A stretch of 64,000 bases of DNA from JASGMR01 sp963664675 (GCA_963664675.2 CAXXLB010000009.1:186001-250000), one strand, 5' to 3'. Shown: positions 1-9,281, counted from the stretch's first letter. Program-made: numbers and translations. Notes: generated from the letters alone by a model not told the origin.

Positions 1-2
1 TG

Positions 3-851
3 AAACATCTCGCACAATATTATATAGAATGTAAGGATGAAAAATTGGCAAGACAAACGTATGAAAAATGTTTAAAATTGTCTCTTAATAGTGAAGAAAA
101 TCATTTTTTCGTTAATTTTTACAACGAGTTTTCTGAATTTGAAGAGAAAGCTGGAAATTTTGAAAAAGCTCTCGCACTTAAAAAGGATGCATATGATCTG
201 AAAGAAAAAATTATGCTCAAAGAGTCAAAAGTAGAACTTCTTGACATAGAAAATTCTTTTGAAATAAGAAAGAAATTGACAGAGGCAAAAATAATAAAGG
301 AAAAGAACCAGGAACTGGAAAAGGCGAATGAACAACTTGAAAAATTAAAGAATTTACTTGAAAATACAAATAAAAAGTTAAAAAAACTGGCTGCTATAGA
401 TAGTCTGACAGGTCTTTATAATCAGAGATACATGTATGAAAAATTAAATAATGAAATCGAAAAATCTCTTACACAAAAAACAACATTCAGTCTCATAATG
501 ACTGATTTGGATGGATTCAAAATTATTAATGATTCGATGGGGCATCTTGTTGGTGATGAATATTTGAAAACCATTTCTTCAATAATAAGAGAGAGCCTTT
601 GTGATGAAGATTATGCTTTCAGGTACGGTGGCGATGAATTTCTCATCATATTTCCAAAGACTTGCCTGGAAGCTGCGATTAAGACTTCGGAAAAAATTAA
701 AACAAAAATAGAAACTTCCGGTTTAAAAATAACATTGAGTTGTGGAGTAAAGGAATGGTCCGGGGAAAATTTAAAGGAAATATTGAAAAAAGTCGACAAT
801 CTTCTTTACAGAGCGAAAAAAAGCGGTAAAAATTGTATTTGCTATGAATGA
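3..851 (+). CDS. TPR-containing diguanylate cyclase (GGDEF), 5' end outside window
   Basis: The frame is open from the first bases, so the start lies upstream and the protein is N-terminally cut by the window edge. The visible first part looks like the end of a tetratricopeptide array (YEKCLKLS, then LALKKDAYDL), followed by a Lys/Glu/Leu coiled coil and a GGDEF domain of about 155 residues. The active loop RYGGDEF is intact, so cyclic di-GMP synthesis in the cytoplasm is expected. The inhibitory RxxD site just before it reads CDED, so product inhibition is probably absent. No membrane segment is visible in this part. TPR-GGDEF proteins are usually signal-responsive; the signal is unknown. 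A downstream TTG at 45 is inside the TPR part and is not a likely start. Confidence 0.85.
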   Translation, partial: KHLAQYYIECKDEKLARQTYEKCLKLSLNSEENHFFVNFYNEFSEFEEKAGNFEKALALKKDAYDLKEKIMLKESKVELLDIENSFEIRKKLTEAKIIKEKNQELEKANEQLEKLKNLLENTNKKLKKLAAIDSLTGLYNQRYMYEKLNNEIEKSLTQKTTFSLIMTDLDGFKIINDSMGHLVGDEYLKTISSIIRESLCDEDYAFRYGGDEFLIIFPKTCLEAAIKTSEKIKTKIETSGLKITLSCGVKEWSGENLKEILKKVDNLLYRAKKSGKNCICYE

Positions 852-888
852 TCACGAACAATTACAATACCGTACATCTACTATTCTG

Positions 889-920
889 AAAAACCCGGGA
901 TAGAGATTATATCTACCCCG
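889..920 (-). terminator. Rho-independent terminator after the ABC-2 permease
   Basis: Read on the minus strand, CGGGGTAGA and TCTATCCCG pair over nine bases with one G-U pair and are followed by GGTTTTTC. It lies 14 bases past the permease stop codon. Confidence 0.6.
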
Positions 921-933
921 AATTGGAATTTTT

Positions 934-1662
934 TTATAAATCTTCTTTTCTGAAAAATACAAAACAGAGAATCAGTGAAATAAAAAATAATGAAACAATT
1001 ATTGCAATTGAAACGGAGAGTGGATAATAAGAATATCCATTCGGGTTTATTAAAACAAAAGGAATACTGAATGGGAAAAGCTGAGCGTATTTTGAACTGA
1101 TGATAACTATGTTCACCGTACTCGCAACGATTGCAAAAATCATCGTTGGAATATATTTCTTAAATAAGAACGTTATAAAAATCATGAAAGGCATGAGCAT
1201 CATATTCAACAGATATGTCATTAAATAACACGGAATGTATCGCAGCATTATATCCATATTTACGCCGGAAAATCCACCAATAATACTGAAAATTACAGAA
1301 AAAGCGAATGAAGCAGCTACCATTAAAAAGATTACCACCGATATTACGATCAATTTGCTGACTATGACCATATTTCTGGAAACAGGAATGGTTAGTAACG
1401 CTTTAAAGGTGTCTTCTTCGTATTCCCTTGAAAAAACATATGAACTGACCAGTCCATATATCAATATTCCAAAGAAAATTGTATAAAAGGTAACCGTCTG
1501 GGACAACATATCTTCAAGAGTGGCCACACCGTTGTTGTTGATTTTTCGGTTTATATAGATCAAAAAATTCAAAAGAGGAGGAACCAGATTACCTAGAAAA
1601 GCCAGTCTTATCGTCGTGTTTCTTTTCAATTTTTTAAATTCCATGGCAATCGTATCGAACAT
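934..1662 (-). CDS. ABC-2 type exporter permease
   Basis: A 242-residue protein with about six hydrophobic segments (near residues 20-36, 55-75, 98-120, 135-165, 168-188, 210-236), the size and layout of ABC-2 permeases of the NatB/BcrB/lantibiotic-immunity kind. It starts at the last base of the ATPase gene, so the two are translationally coupled. With that ATPase it should form an inner-membrane export pump. The substrate cannot be read from the sequence. The two-component system directly upstream suggests that the pump is induced by an envelope stress or antimicrobial peptide, by analogy with Bcr- and Spa-type modules; this is inference. Confidence 0.8.
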   Translation of the reverse strand: MFDTIAMEFKKLKRNTTIRLAFLGNLVPPLLNFLIYINRKINNNGVATLEDMLSQTVTFYTIFFGILIYGLVSSYVFSREYEEDTFKALLTIPVSRNMVIVSKLIVISVVIFLMVAASFAFSVIFSIIGGFSGVNMDIMLRYIPCYLMTYLLNMMLMPFMIFITFLFKKYIPTMIFAIVASTVNIVIISSKYAQLFPFSIPFVLINPNGYSYYPLSVSIAIIVSLFFISLILCFVFFRKEDL

Positions 1663-2567
1663 TATTTTTCCCTCCTGACAACATTCAGAAAATAACTTTC
1701 CAGGCTCTTAGAATCTTTGTTAAGCCTATAAACCATCACATCATTGTATATAAGAGTTTTATTTATGATTGAAATATCGTGATCGATATCATGAATTCTG
1801 ATATCTTTATCATTAAGAATACTGTAGTCAAAAATATCGAGTTCGGTTTCGAGGATTTTGCAGGCCTTCGAAGAATCACTGACGGTCAGATCAAAATAAG
1901 AGTTGTTCTCACTTTTCAATTTTTTTAAGTTCACCTCTTCCAGAATACTGCCATTATCTATTATTCCCACTCTGTCCGCGAGTAATTCCACTTCACTCAG
2001 AATATGACTTGAGAAGAAAATGGTGATGTTTTTCTCAACAGAAAGTCTTTTGAATAACGATCTCATTTCTCTTATTCCGGAGGGGTCAAGTCCGTTCACA
2101 GGCTCATCCAGGATAAGAACTTCCGGTTCGTTAATCAGCGTCCTGGCTATTCCCAGTCTCTGTTTCATACCGAGAGAATATTTACTCACCGGCTTTTTAT
2201 CATTTATATCCAGCTTCACATAACCAAAAGCTTCACTCAGAGCATTTTTTTTATGAATTCCCTTCAACTTGGAGAAAATCCGTAAATTCTCATAACCGCT
2301 GAGATTACCATAAAAACCAGGAACTTCGACTAAAGAACCCACCCTTTTTAAAAAACTGAGATTCGACTGCCTGAACTTTTCATTGTTATAATAAATCTCT
2401 CCGCTTGTTGGTATAATGAGACCCAGAAGAGCCTTAATGGTAGTTGTTTTACCAGCACCGTTATTACCCAAAAAACCATAAATCTCCCCTCTTTCAATAT
2501 GCAGAGAAAGATTTTTAACTGCATAAAAATTTTTATATCTCTTGGTAAGGGAATTGATTCGAATCAT
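1662..2567 (-). CDS. ABC transporter ATP-binding protein (BcrA/NatA-like)
   Basis: 301 residues. Walker A GNNGAGKTT near residue 34, signature YSLGMKQRLG near residue 130 and Walker B VLILDEPVNGLD near residue 150, followed by a switch His in SSHILSEVE. The signature has LG rather than SGGQ-type Gly-Gly, which is common in bacitracin/lantibiotic exporters. A C-terminal extension of about 80 residues is typical of the DrrA/BcrA group. It couples ATP hydrolysis to the permease immediately downstream. The gene has a GGAGG site and lies 97 bases after the histidine kinase, so it may be in the same transcript as the two-component pair. Confidence 0.9.
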   Translation of the reverse strand: MIRINSLTKRYKNFYAVKNLSLHIERGEIYGFLGNNGAGKTTTIKALLGLIIPTSGEIYYNNEKFRQSNLSFLKRVGSLVEVPGFYGNLSGYENLRIFSKLKGIHKKNALSEAFGYVKLDINDKKPVSKYSLGMKQRLGIARTLINEPEVLILDEPVNGLDPSGIREMRSLFKRLSVEKNITIFFSSHILSEVELLADRVGIIDNGSILEEVNLKKLKSENNSYFDLTVSDSSKACKILETELDIFDYSILNDKDIRIHDIDHDISIINKTLIYNDVMVYRLNKDSKSLESYFLNVVRREK

Positions 2568-2664
2568 GAAAACCTCCTCAAAAACTATATTTACTCAGTA
2601 ATAAAATATAATTTCAATCTTTCCCGGAACTTTCTTAAATCTTATATTTTTCTTAAATATAAAT

Positions 2665-3591
2665 TTAAAAGTAGATAGTAAGAATGAATGAAGTGCTCTC
2701 ATCTGAACTTATAACTTCAATGTTGCTTTCGTTAGCTTTCACAAGAGACTTAGTGATCGCCAGACCCAAACCGTAGCTGCTGTTCTGTTTCTTCCTCGAA
2801 TCATCAGCTTTGAAAAGTCGATTGAAAATATGATCGATTTTATTTTCGGGAATTCCATTACCCTTATCTTTAATTTCTATCGTTAATAATTTATCGGATC
2901 TTTCAAGAAAAATCCCGAGATATTTTCCCTCGGATCCATGTTGAAGTGCGTTATTTATCAAATTTGAAGTTATTCTATTGAAGCTGTTTCTGTCAAAATT
3001 AATTATGATCTCTTTATCAGGAATAATGATTTCAGGCACAATTCCACTTTCGTTGATCTTTGGTACAAATGCCACTATAACACTTTTCAGCTCTTCCACA
3101 ACATCGAAATTCTCGGGGTCAATTTTATAATCTCCCGCTTCAATTCTTGTATATTCAAAGATCTCCTCAGAGAACCTTTTCATCTCCTTGGCTTTGTCAT
3201 AAACAATATCGAAATATTTTTCGAATTCTTTTGTATTACTGGCCACATTATTTTTTATTGCATCAAGATATCCGATAATAGAAGTTAGAGGTGTTCGCAG
3301 ATCGTGCGCAATATTGGAAAGCTGTTGCTTAATCCTTTCCTCATTTGAAATCATATTATAATTTATCCGTTGAAGTTTTTCTATCAGATCATTTATAAAA
3401 AAATCAATACTTTCCGTTTTATTTCCCTTATTAAGAATTCTTGCATTGTAATTGCCGTCCAGAACCTGCTTTAAAACCTTTATTCTATTTAAATTTTCTT
3501 TTTTACTTTTTTTTCTTTCTAAAACAATATAAACAATAAAAAATATGTTGAATCCGAGTGATACCAGGAAAAAAATTAAAAATTCATTCAT
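2665..3591 (-). CDS. Sensor histidine kinase of the exporter module
   Basis: About 308 residues. There is one N-terminal membrane segment (LIFFLVSLGFNIFFIVYIVL) and almost no extracytoplasmic domain, so it probably senses within the membrane or through its partner transporter. H-box NIAHDLRTPLTSIIGY carries the phospho-accepting His; the N-box NLINNALQHG and G-boxes DKGNGIP and SYGLGLAI show a complete HATPase domain. I chose the ATG at 3591, which overlaps the regulator's stop codon by a few bases; an in-frame ATG at 3603 is also possible. The intramembrane-sensing type is typical for antimicrobial peptide response systems. Confidence 0.85.
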   Translation of the reverse strand: MNEFLIFFLVSLGFNIFFIVYIVLERKKSKKENLNRIKVLKQVLDGNYNARILNKGNKTESIDFFINDLIEKLQRINYNMISNEERIKQQLSNIAHDLRTPLTSIIGYLDAIKNNVASNTKEFEKYFDIVYDKAKEMKRFSEEIFEYTRIEAGDYKIDPENFDVVEELKSVIVAFVPKINESGIVPEIIIPDKEIIINFDRNSFNRITSNLINNALQHGSEGKYLGIFLERSDKLLTIEIKDKGNGIPENKIDHIFNRLFKADDSRKKQNSSYGLGLAITKSLVKANESNIEVISSDESTSFILTIYF

Positions 3592-4264
3592 CGCTATAAT
3601 CAAATCTATATCCCAGACCCCAGATGGTCTTAATATATATCGGATCGTTAGGGTTGGGTTCTATTTTTTCCCTCAATCTTCTTATATGAACCATAACCGT
3701 GTTATCGTCCCCAAAATAATCCTGATTCCATACCATTTCAAAGATCTGGCTTTTGCTGAATACTTTCCCTTTATTGTTTATGAAAAACTTCAGCAACTCG
3801 TACTCTTTTGCTCTTAAAAAGATCTCTTCATTGTTTCTCAGAACCTTACATGAAGAAAAATCAACGTTAATATCATCGAATACAAAAGAATCCATTTTAT
3901 CTTTTTTATTTCTTCTGAATCTGGAGTTCACCCTTTCAACCAACTCATTTATAAAAAACGGTTTAACTATGTAATCATCCGCTCCAAGTCTGAATCCATA
4001 GACTCTGTCTATCTCAGCATCCTTCGCAGTTAAAAAAAAGACGATGACATCTTTATTCATCGCTCTGATTTTCTGCAGAAATTCGAATCCATTTATCGGT
4101 GACATCATGATGTCAAGAATCACTAAATCGAATCTTTTATCACCAAAAATTTTCAAACCCTTTTCACCATCGTATGCAACGGAAACATCGTATCCTTCAA
4201 CGGTTAAATATTTTTCTATTAAATTGGTTATGTCTCTATCATCATCAACTACAAGAATATTCAT
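3584..4264 (-). CDS. OmpR-family response regulator
   Basis: About 226 residues. Receiver domain with acidic pocket VVDDD, phospho-acceptor Asp in LVILDIMM, the Thr of FFLTAKD and the Lys of VKPF. The C-terminal winged helix (about residues 130-225) has the usual ending IWGLGYRF. The start at 4264 is set by GGAGGG seven bases upstream. It heads a minus-strand unit of regulator, kinase, ABC ATPase and permease, so it probably activates the exporter genes. About 160 bases with no gene separate it from the next two-component system upstream. Confidence 0.9.
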   Translation of the reverse strand: MNILVVDDDRDITNLIEKYLTVEGYDVSVAYDGEKGLKIFGDKRFDLVILDIMMSPINGFEFLQKIRAMNKDVIVFFLTAKDAEIDRVYGFRLGADDYIVKPFFINELVERVNSRFRRNKKDKMDSFVFDDINVDFSSCKVLRNNEEIFLRAKEYELLKFFINNKGKVFSKSQIFEMVWNQDYFGDDNTVMVHIRRLREKIEPNPNDPIYIKTIWGLGYRFDYSDE

Positions 4265-4424
4265 AAACACCCTCCGGAAATCCACTAATTAGTATAACAC
4301 GATGCAAAAAACTTTAATCGGAAAAATCGTTTATGAATTCAAAAGAAAATTTCGTATTTATTTTTCATAATTACAGACACATGATCTATTTACAAAATTC
4401 GGATGTTTGGTATGATACTGATCG

Positions 4425-5711
4425 TCATATGAAAAACTGAACGGAAAATATGTTTCTTCCATTTTCATATTTATAATTTACATCAGAATTGTGAAGTTCC
4501 ATTATTTCCTTTACAACCGACAGCCCAAAACCAAACCCAGGTCTCCCGTTACCAGTCTCTCTGATATGATCTTTGAATATTTCACTGAATATCTCATCCG
4601 GTATCCTGTCTCCCGCATTTGAAATCTCTATCTCTGCGCTTCCATTTCTAAAGAGTTTTACCTTTACTTTCCCATTCGAAGTGTATTTTGAGGCATTATC
4701 GATCATATTTTCCAGAGCGGCTTCTATCAGATTTTTTATCCCGTTTATTATTACCTCCGGTTCAACGTCAATTTTAAATTCAATGTTTTCGTGTACTATT
4801 ATATTCCTTTCAACTATCTCTAATACCAGTTCGGAAAGATCAAATTCCTTCTTCTTCTCGAGTATTCCACTCTCAATTTTTGAAATAATCAGAAAATTGG
4901 TTGTCAATTGATTTAATTTGTTAACTTCAGTCAAATTTTCTTCCAGAATCTTTGTGTAGTTCTTCTTCGTTTTTTCGCTCTGTAAAGCGAGTTGAATATC
5001 AGATTTTAATACCGAAAGAGGTGTTCTGAACTGATGAGCTATTCTCGCCGATATATTTTTCGTCTCTTTCACAAGCCTTTCGATTTCATCAAGAGAATGA
5101 TTTATTTCCACTTGAAGCTTTTCAATTTCTTCACCCGTGCTTTTTACAAAAACTCTTCTTTCCGGTTCTCTGTGTTTTCCTATTTCTTCCATCTGTTTTC
5201 CGATCGTATTCAGCGGTGAAAGGAGTCTTCCTGTGAATATATTTCCGATGATGGATATACCTAAAACGGTCAGGAATGATAACAGGATTATTACCAATAA
5301 AATACCTCTCAGAACATTTTTCGACTCCTCTAAATCATACGTTGTGAACAGTTCGTATCTTTGGCCGCCCATAATCCTGGTAGTTTTTAAATATCTGTAT
5401 TCATCATTTTCCCCATATCCATCATACTTTTCTTCGTGTATCTTAAGATCACTTCTGAATACGGCCTTAAGCTCATTATCAACATAAATTATAAATCCCA
5501 GCTCTTCACTTCCAGCCAGTGCAATTAAATTTTCCGATTCACTTAATTCAATGGCTCTCAATATATCATCGTTGAAATGTTGCAGGGAATTGTTTATTCT
5601 CCGATATTCGATCTCTTTTATTTCATTGTATAAAAAAGTGCATAAAATAAATATCAACAAACCGTACGTTAAAAGATAAAGTAAGGTTATTTTATTCTTT
5701 ACAGTTTTCAT
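4425..5711 (-). CDS. Sensor histidine kinase, two membrane segments
   Basis: 428 residues. Membrane segments lie near residues 8-27 and 138-162 and enclose a sensor region of about 110 residues outside the cytoplasmic membrane. A HAMP linker follows, then the H-box RIAHQFRTPLSVLKSD and a HATPase domain with N-box ENMIDNASKY and G-box PGFGFGLSVV. The order is that of EnvZ/QseC-type kinases. Its start overlaps the upstream regulator gene by 20 bases, so the pair is coupled. The signal is unknown. The operon also encodes a DUF4382 lipoprotein and an exported protein, which suggests an envelope-related stimulus. Confidence 0.88.
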   Translation of the reverse strand: MKTVKNKITLLYLLTYGLLIFILCTFLYNEIKEIEYRRINNSLQHFNDDILRAIELSESENLIALAGSEELGFIIYVDNELKAVFRSDLKIHEEKYDGYGENDEYRYLKTTRIMGGQRYELFTTYDLEESKNVLRGILLVIILLSFLTVLGISIIGNIFTGRLLSPLNTIGKQMEEIGKHREPERRVFVKSTGEEIEKLQVEINHSLDEIERLVKETKNISARIAHQFRTPLSVLKSDIQLALQSEKTKKNYTKILEENLTEVNKLNQLTTNFLIISKIESGILEKKKEFDLSELVLEIVERNIIVHENIEFKIDVEPEVIINGIKNLIEAALENMIDNASKYTSNGKVKVKLFRNGSAEIEISNAGDRIPDEIFSEIFKDHIRETGNGRPGFGFGLSVVKEIMELHNSDVNYKYENGRNIFSVQFFI

Positions 5712-6384
5712 TTTCTTTGCGCTTTAATCGGTATCCCGTTCCTGGGATGGTTTCTATATAATCTTCACATCCAACAGTCTTCAATTTTCTTCTCAAATAA
5801 AGAACATAAACATCTATTATATTACTCTTTTGATTCGTGATATTATCCCACAGAATCTCATAAATTCTTTCTCTGGTGAAGGCTATCTCTGGATTTTTCA
5901 TGAACAGTTCAAGAATGGAAAATTCTTTTACGCTCAGTTTTAGAGCTTTTTTGTCAAAAAATACTTCTCTCTTTTTTGAATTCAGCGTGAGTTTTCCCAC
6001 TCTCAGATCTTCCGCTTTTACAAGTTGATTTCTTCTGATCAGTGCTTTTATCCTTGCGAGCAGTTCTCTCAGGTCAAAGGGCTTGGAAAGATAGTCGTCT
6101 GCCCCGGCACCAAATCCTTTTATTTTGTTGTCTACATCTTCAAGAGCTGTAAGCATCAGTATTGGGCTGTTTATCTCCTCTTTTCTCAAAAACTCGGAAA
6201 GTTCAAATCCATTCAATCCCGGAAGGATTATATCGAGCAATATACACGAATAGTTTTTTTCAAGTGCAAGATCCAGCCCGGAATCTCCATCATAAGCCAC
6301 TTCAACAGAATATCCCTTTTCTGTTAAAAAACTTTCAATATTCTTTGCGAGCTTCTCATTGTCTTCAATCAACAGTATTTTCAT
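5692..6384 (-). CDS. OmpR-family response regulator
   Basis: About 230 residues. Receiver pocket LIEDN, phospho-acceptor Asp in CILLDIILPG, Thr in MLTALED and Lys in SKPFDLREL. The DNA-binding winged helix ends TIPGTGYRLKRK. I place the start at 6384 because the family begins MKILLIEDN; an in-frame GTG at 6399 would add five residues. It lies 17 bases after the exported-protein gene and overlaps the kinase gene, so all are likely one transcript. Its target is probably this operon or envelope genes elsewhere; nothing in the sequence fixes this. Confidence 0.9.
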   Translation of the reverse strand: MKILLIEDNEKLAKNIESFLTEKGYSVEVAYDGDSGLDLALEKNYSCILLDIILPGLNGFELSEFLRKEEINSPILMLTALEDVDNKIKGFGAGADDYLSKPFDLRELLARIKALIRRNQLVKAEDLRVGKLTLNSKKREVFFDKKALKLSVKEFSILELFMKNPEIAFTRERIYEILWDNITNQKSNIIDVYVLYLRRKLKTVGCEDYIETIPGTGYRLKRKENENCKE

Positions 6385-6401
6385 AAACGCACTATCCACT
6401 C

Positions 6402-7026
6402 TTATTTATTCTTTTTCTTATTTTTATTACCGTTATCATTCGGTGTATCGGGTTTATTATTTTCGGGTTTGTCGCTATCGGCATTTTTGTTCTTTTCTTC
6501 AGATTGTTTCTCAGTTTTTATCTTTTCCAACTGGTTTTTTACAGTAACAGATTCGAGAATTATGGGACACATAGAATCCACGGTAATAACTTCCGAGGAA
6601 GTTATTATTTTCCAACAACAATTACTCCCGTTATTTACAAGCATTGCAGCAATTGGACTCATTCCCGTTTTCAAAAATGAAAGAGAAAATGCTTCGGAAA
6701 TTGACACTTCTATTTCGCCATATTCATCCTGTTCGTTTTTCTCACTACCGATAATTCTCAAAGGATCAGATTCAAGAAATATAACGGAAGATTCTGTTAC
6801 TACGGCGATACGGTTTTCTCCATTATGAGGAAAAAATCGCCTGTATATTTTTTCCCACCAAACTCTCAACTGCATTGAGAAGTTCAAGGGAAATTATCTG
6901 AAATTCTTCGCTGGAATCAATTTTTGTCAGAAAATCCTCTTCTATCTGTTTAAAATCCAACGAAAATAATTGAGAAGCAACGAAAATAAGAAACATTATA
7001 AAGACTACCTTTTTTATTACAATCAT
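6402..7026 (-). CDS. Exported protein of unknown function with charged C-terminal tail (frameshifted)
   Basis: Two overlapping frames join into one protein of about 204 residues if the six-base T run (minus strand; plus 6831-6836) loses one T. The joined product has a signal peptide (KKVVFIMFLIFVASQLFSL), a central domain of about 130 residues that includes a Cys-Cys pair (NNGSNCCWK), and a tail of about 45 residues rich in Lys, Asn, Asp and Glu ending NKNKKKNK. I do not recognise the family. It sits between a DUF4382 lipoprotein and a two-component system, so it may be an envelope accessory or target of that system. The ATG at 7026 abuts the AAGGAG site with no spacer; the well-spaced codon is an in-frame ATA at 7017 just before AAA AAG. 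Confidence 0.6.
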
Positions 7027-7049
7027 CTCCTTAAAATAAAAAACAAATT

Positions 7050-7896
7050 TCACTCGATATATATATTTCCCAAATTCAAATCGAAATTTTCAACCTGCAC
7101 ATCTATTTCTTTTACAGGGATATCGTTAAATATATCGAAATTTTCCAGACTGTATACATCTTTATTAAAAATCCTCAAAGTATAATCACCCTGCGGAATT
7201 TTCGGAAATCTGAATTCACCTTCAATCCATTTATTTGATTCACAATGCGTAAATGTGGTGAATATTGTTTCCATATTTTCCTCATTTTCAAAATCACCTA
7301 AAGCCAATAAATATATTGACTCGTGGGGTACAACGATTCCCAATACATCATATGTGAGTCCAAATCTTACCGTTACAACAGGTATCATAAGCAACTTCCC
7401 CGGATCTTCCGGATCCCACTTTCCCTGTACTTTCAATGACTTTGAAAGATCAAAATCCAGAAGAACCTCCGGATCTTCACTGAAATCCACAGGAATATTG
7501 AGTTTTTACAGTACCGGATTTTACTTCAACCGTATAATCTTCAGATAGTATCGTGACAGTCGCATCGGAAACCTCAAATCTTATTTGATTATATGTCCCT
7601 GTGCCTTCTACAGTAGCCAGATCAAGCTCTGTTCCAATCAAATCGAATAAATCAACAACTTTCTGTTCATCAGATATCTGTAAAATCGGATTGTCCACCG
7701 GCCCTCCATATAATGAAATATTTTTAATATTAACATAAACATGTTCTATTTCATCAATGGGAACTACTGCATCGGTTATATAAAGACTCAATTTCCCTGA
7801 AGATTCAGGATAATAATTCAGATCAGTGTTCAAACATCCTGAGAAAACAAATATCAGTAACAATGACAAAAAACAAACTGAAAACATTCTTTTCAT
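7050..7896 (-). CDS. DUF4382-type lipoprotein (frameshifted)
   Basis: The N-terminal part has a lipoprotein signal with lipobox VFSGC and then GKLSLYITDAVVPIDEIE, the hallmark start of DUF4382 domains. The frame breaks at an A5 run (plus 7503-7507). Removing one base continues the domain as VKLNIPVDFSEDPEVLLDFD and gives a protein of 281 residues whose last 100 residues look like a carboxypeptidase-regulatory/transthyretin-like beta domain (IPQGDYTLRIFN). The protein should be anchored on the envelope. DUF4382 proteins are widespread and functionally undefined. The gene heads a minus-strand unit with the exported protein and the two-component pair. The ATG at 7896 follows a G-rich ribosome site. 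Confidence 0.75.
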
Positions 7897-8048
7897 TTTT
7901 TCATCCCCCCTTTATTAACACTTTATATTTATACTGATTAAAAAAAGATTAAAGCCAACGGAAAGCTTTTGAAGGATAAAAAATTTCTTTAATTATTTTT
8001 TAATCTCGCAAATGTTATCTTTTATTCAATCGAAGGAGGTGTAAAATT

Positions 8049-8267
8049 GTGAAAAAGATTTTTATTATTTCAATTTTTATTATTTTTGCATTGGTTCTAT
8101 TTGCAGGTAGTGGTTATGGTCCTGGTGACGGTATATCAGACGGTCCATCCGATGAAATCGCTTTTGGACCTGGTGCAGGAAATGGTTCCGGAAATGGAAA
8201 TTCTTATGGCCCGGGCGATGGAATTTGCGATGTTCCAAATGGTCCTGGAATTTGCATTTACAATTGA
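8049..8267 (+). CDS. Small secreted Gly/Pro-rich peptide
   Basis: 72 residues starting at GTG, seven bases after AAGGAGG. A signal peptide (KKIFIISIFIIFALVLFAG) is followed by a mature part of about 50 residues built mostly of Gly, Pro, Asp, Ser and Asn. The unit YGPGDGI[SC]D occurs twice (residues 23-31 and 52-60), and the peptide ends NGPGICIYN with two Cys nine residues apart. I do not recognise a characterised family. The two Cys could form a disulfide outside the cell. It is a single-gene unit with its own terminator. Codon and base use match its neighbours. The coding call is supported by the ribosome site, the signal peptide and the internal repeat. Confidence 0.7.
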   Translation: MKKIFIISIFIIFALVLFAGSGYGPGDGISDGPSDEIAFGPGAGNGSGNGNSYGPGDGICDVPNGPGICIYN

Positions 8268-8292
8268 TCGATATTCAACAGAAAGAATATTC

Positions 8293-8326
8293 AAAATGGG
8301 CCGTCATTCACCGATTGGCCCATTTT
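8293..8326. terminator. Bidirectional terminator
   Basis: AAAATGGGCC (8293-8302) pairs perfectly with GGCCCATTTT (8317-8326), with T-rich sequence on both outer sides. It lies between the convergent peptide and methyltransferase genes and overlaps the last codons of the latter. Confidence 0.8.
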
Positions 8327-8954
8327 TTCTTCTTCACTGCAACAGTTACTCCATCCCCTATTGGGAGAATTGTACTTTGAATTTCTTCCGAATCTACAAT
8401 TGCCCGGTTGAATTCTTCTATCGCGGGAATAAGATAGTGCCATTTTTCGTCAAGATCAATCACGGGGAACAAGGTATCTTCGGCAAGAAGAACACCGTTT
8501 TCTTTCAATAGTCTGATACATTCTCTCAACAATGGTTTATAAAGTCTCTTATCCACATCCAGAAAAATCAAATCAAATTTTTCATTTAAAGAGGGAAGAA
8601 TTTTTTTAGCGTCACCTATTTTTATATCGATGATATCATCAACACCGGATCTTATAAAATTCTCTTTTGCCTGTTTTGCAACGGCATCATCAAATTCTAC
8701 CGTAATGATTTTTCCGTCGTTATTCTTTATTGTATTAGCCATAGATACAGTGGAATAACCGATACTCGTTCCTATTTCCAATACACTCGTCGCGTTTGTC
8801 AGGCACAGCACGAGTGACAAAAATCTTGAGACATCCTGATCCACAACTGGAATGAAATCCTTAAATGACGTGTTATTTATATAAGTTTTTTTTATCTATA
8901 CCTTCTTTTTTATACAGATTTTTCTATATATTCGTTGACTTTATCAAAATTCAT
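8308..8954 (-). CDS. SAM-dependent O-methyltransferase, caffeoyl-CoA type (two frameshifts)
   Basis: The uninterrupted part (from 8844) holds the SAM-binding motif VLEIGTSIGYST and the metal-binding region FDLIFLDVDKR of cation-dependent O-methyltransferases. It lacks the usual first 35 residues. These are present upstream on the same strand, beginning at an ATG at 8954 behind GAGGTGAAAGA, and are separated by two frame breaks, at T5 8919-8923 and T8 8886-8893. Removing one base from each gives a continuous 214-residue protein starting MNFDKVNEYIENLYKKEG, normal for the family. The natural substrate is unknown. It is convergent with the small peptide gene; no link between them is shown. Confidence 0.75.
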
Positions 8955-9246
8955 CTCTTTCACCTCTTTCAAAAATTGCTTTTCCATTTTCTTCTTATAT
9001 TATGTGAAAGCCAAAACCATATCCTCACATATTTTTTATCCAATTTAATATTAAACCAAGAATCTTATTTTTTCCACAATCATCCATACAATCACCAAAA
9101 AAAATCTACTGAAAAGAGTTTTCAATAAAATTAAAAATCTTTGTTTCCAATCTCTGTGAATTTTTTTTAAAACATTCAAATTTTAAAAAACCTTCTTTTT
9201 TATCAAAATTGCAAAACAAAGAAACATAAAAGGCTTTTTTGTTAGC

Positions 9247-9275
9247 TTTACAAATCATTATATTTGTGATAATAT
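9247..9275 (+). promoter_or_regulatory. Predicted sigma-A promoter in a gene-free stretch
   Basis: TTTACA (9247-9252), 17 bases, TAATAT (9270-9275). The 558-base stretch 8955-9512 contains no convincing gene; its only ordered features are this promoter, the terminator about 75 bases downstream, and the start of the next ABC gene. Confidence 0.45.
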
Positions 9276-9281
9276 TTATAA

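Noticed and set aside
8865..9128. Plus-strand hydrophobic frame of 87 codons
   Set aside because: Antisense to the 5' part of the O-methyltransferase and to AT-rich DNA; Phe/Leu/Tyr bias reflects T-rich sequence.
8955..9180. Possible degraded minus-strand gene upstream of the O-methyltransferase
   Set aside because: Short frames can be strung together only with several shifts and give no recognisable protein.
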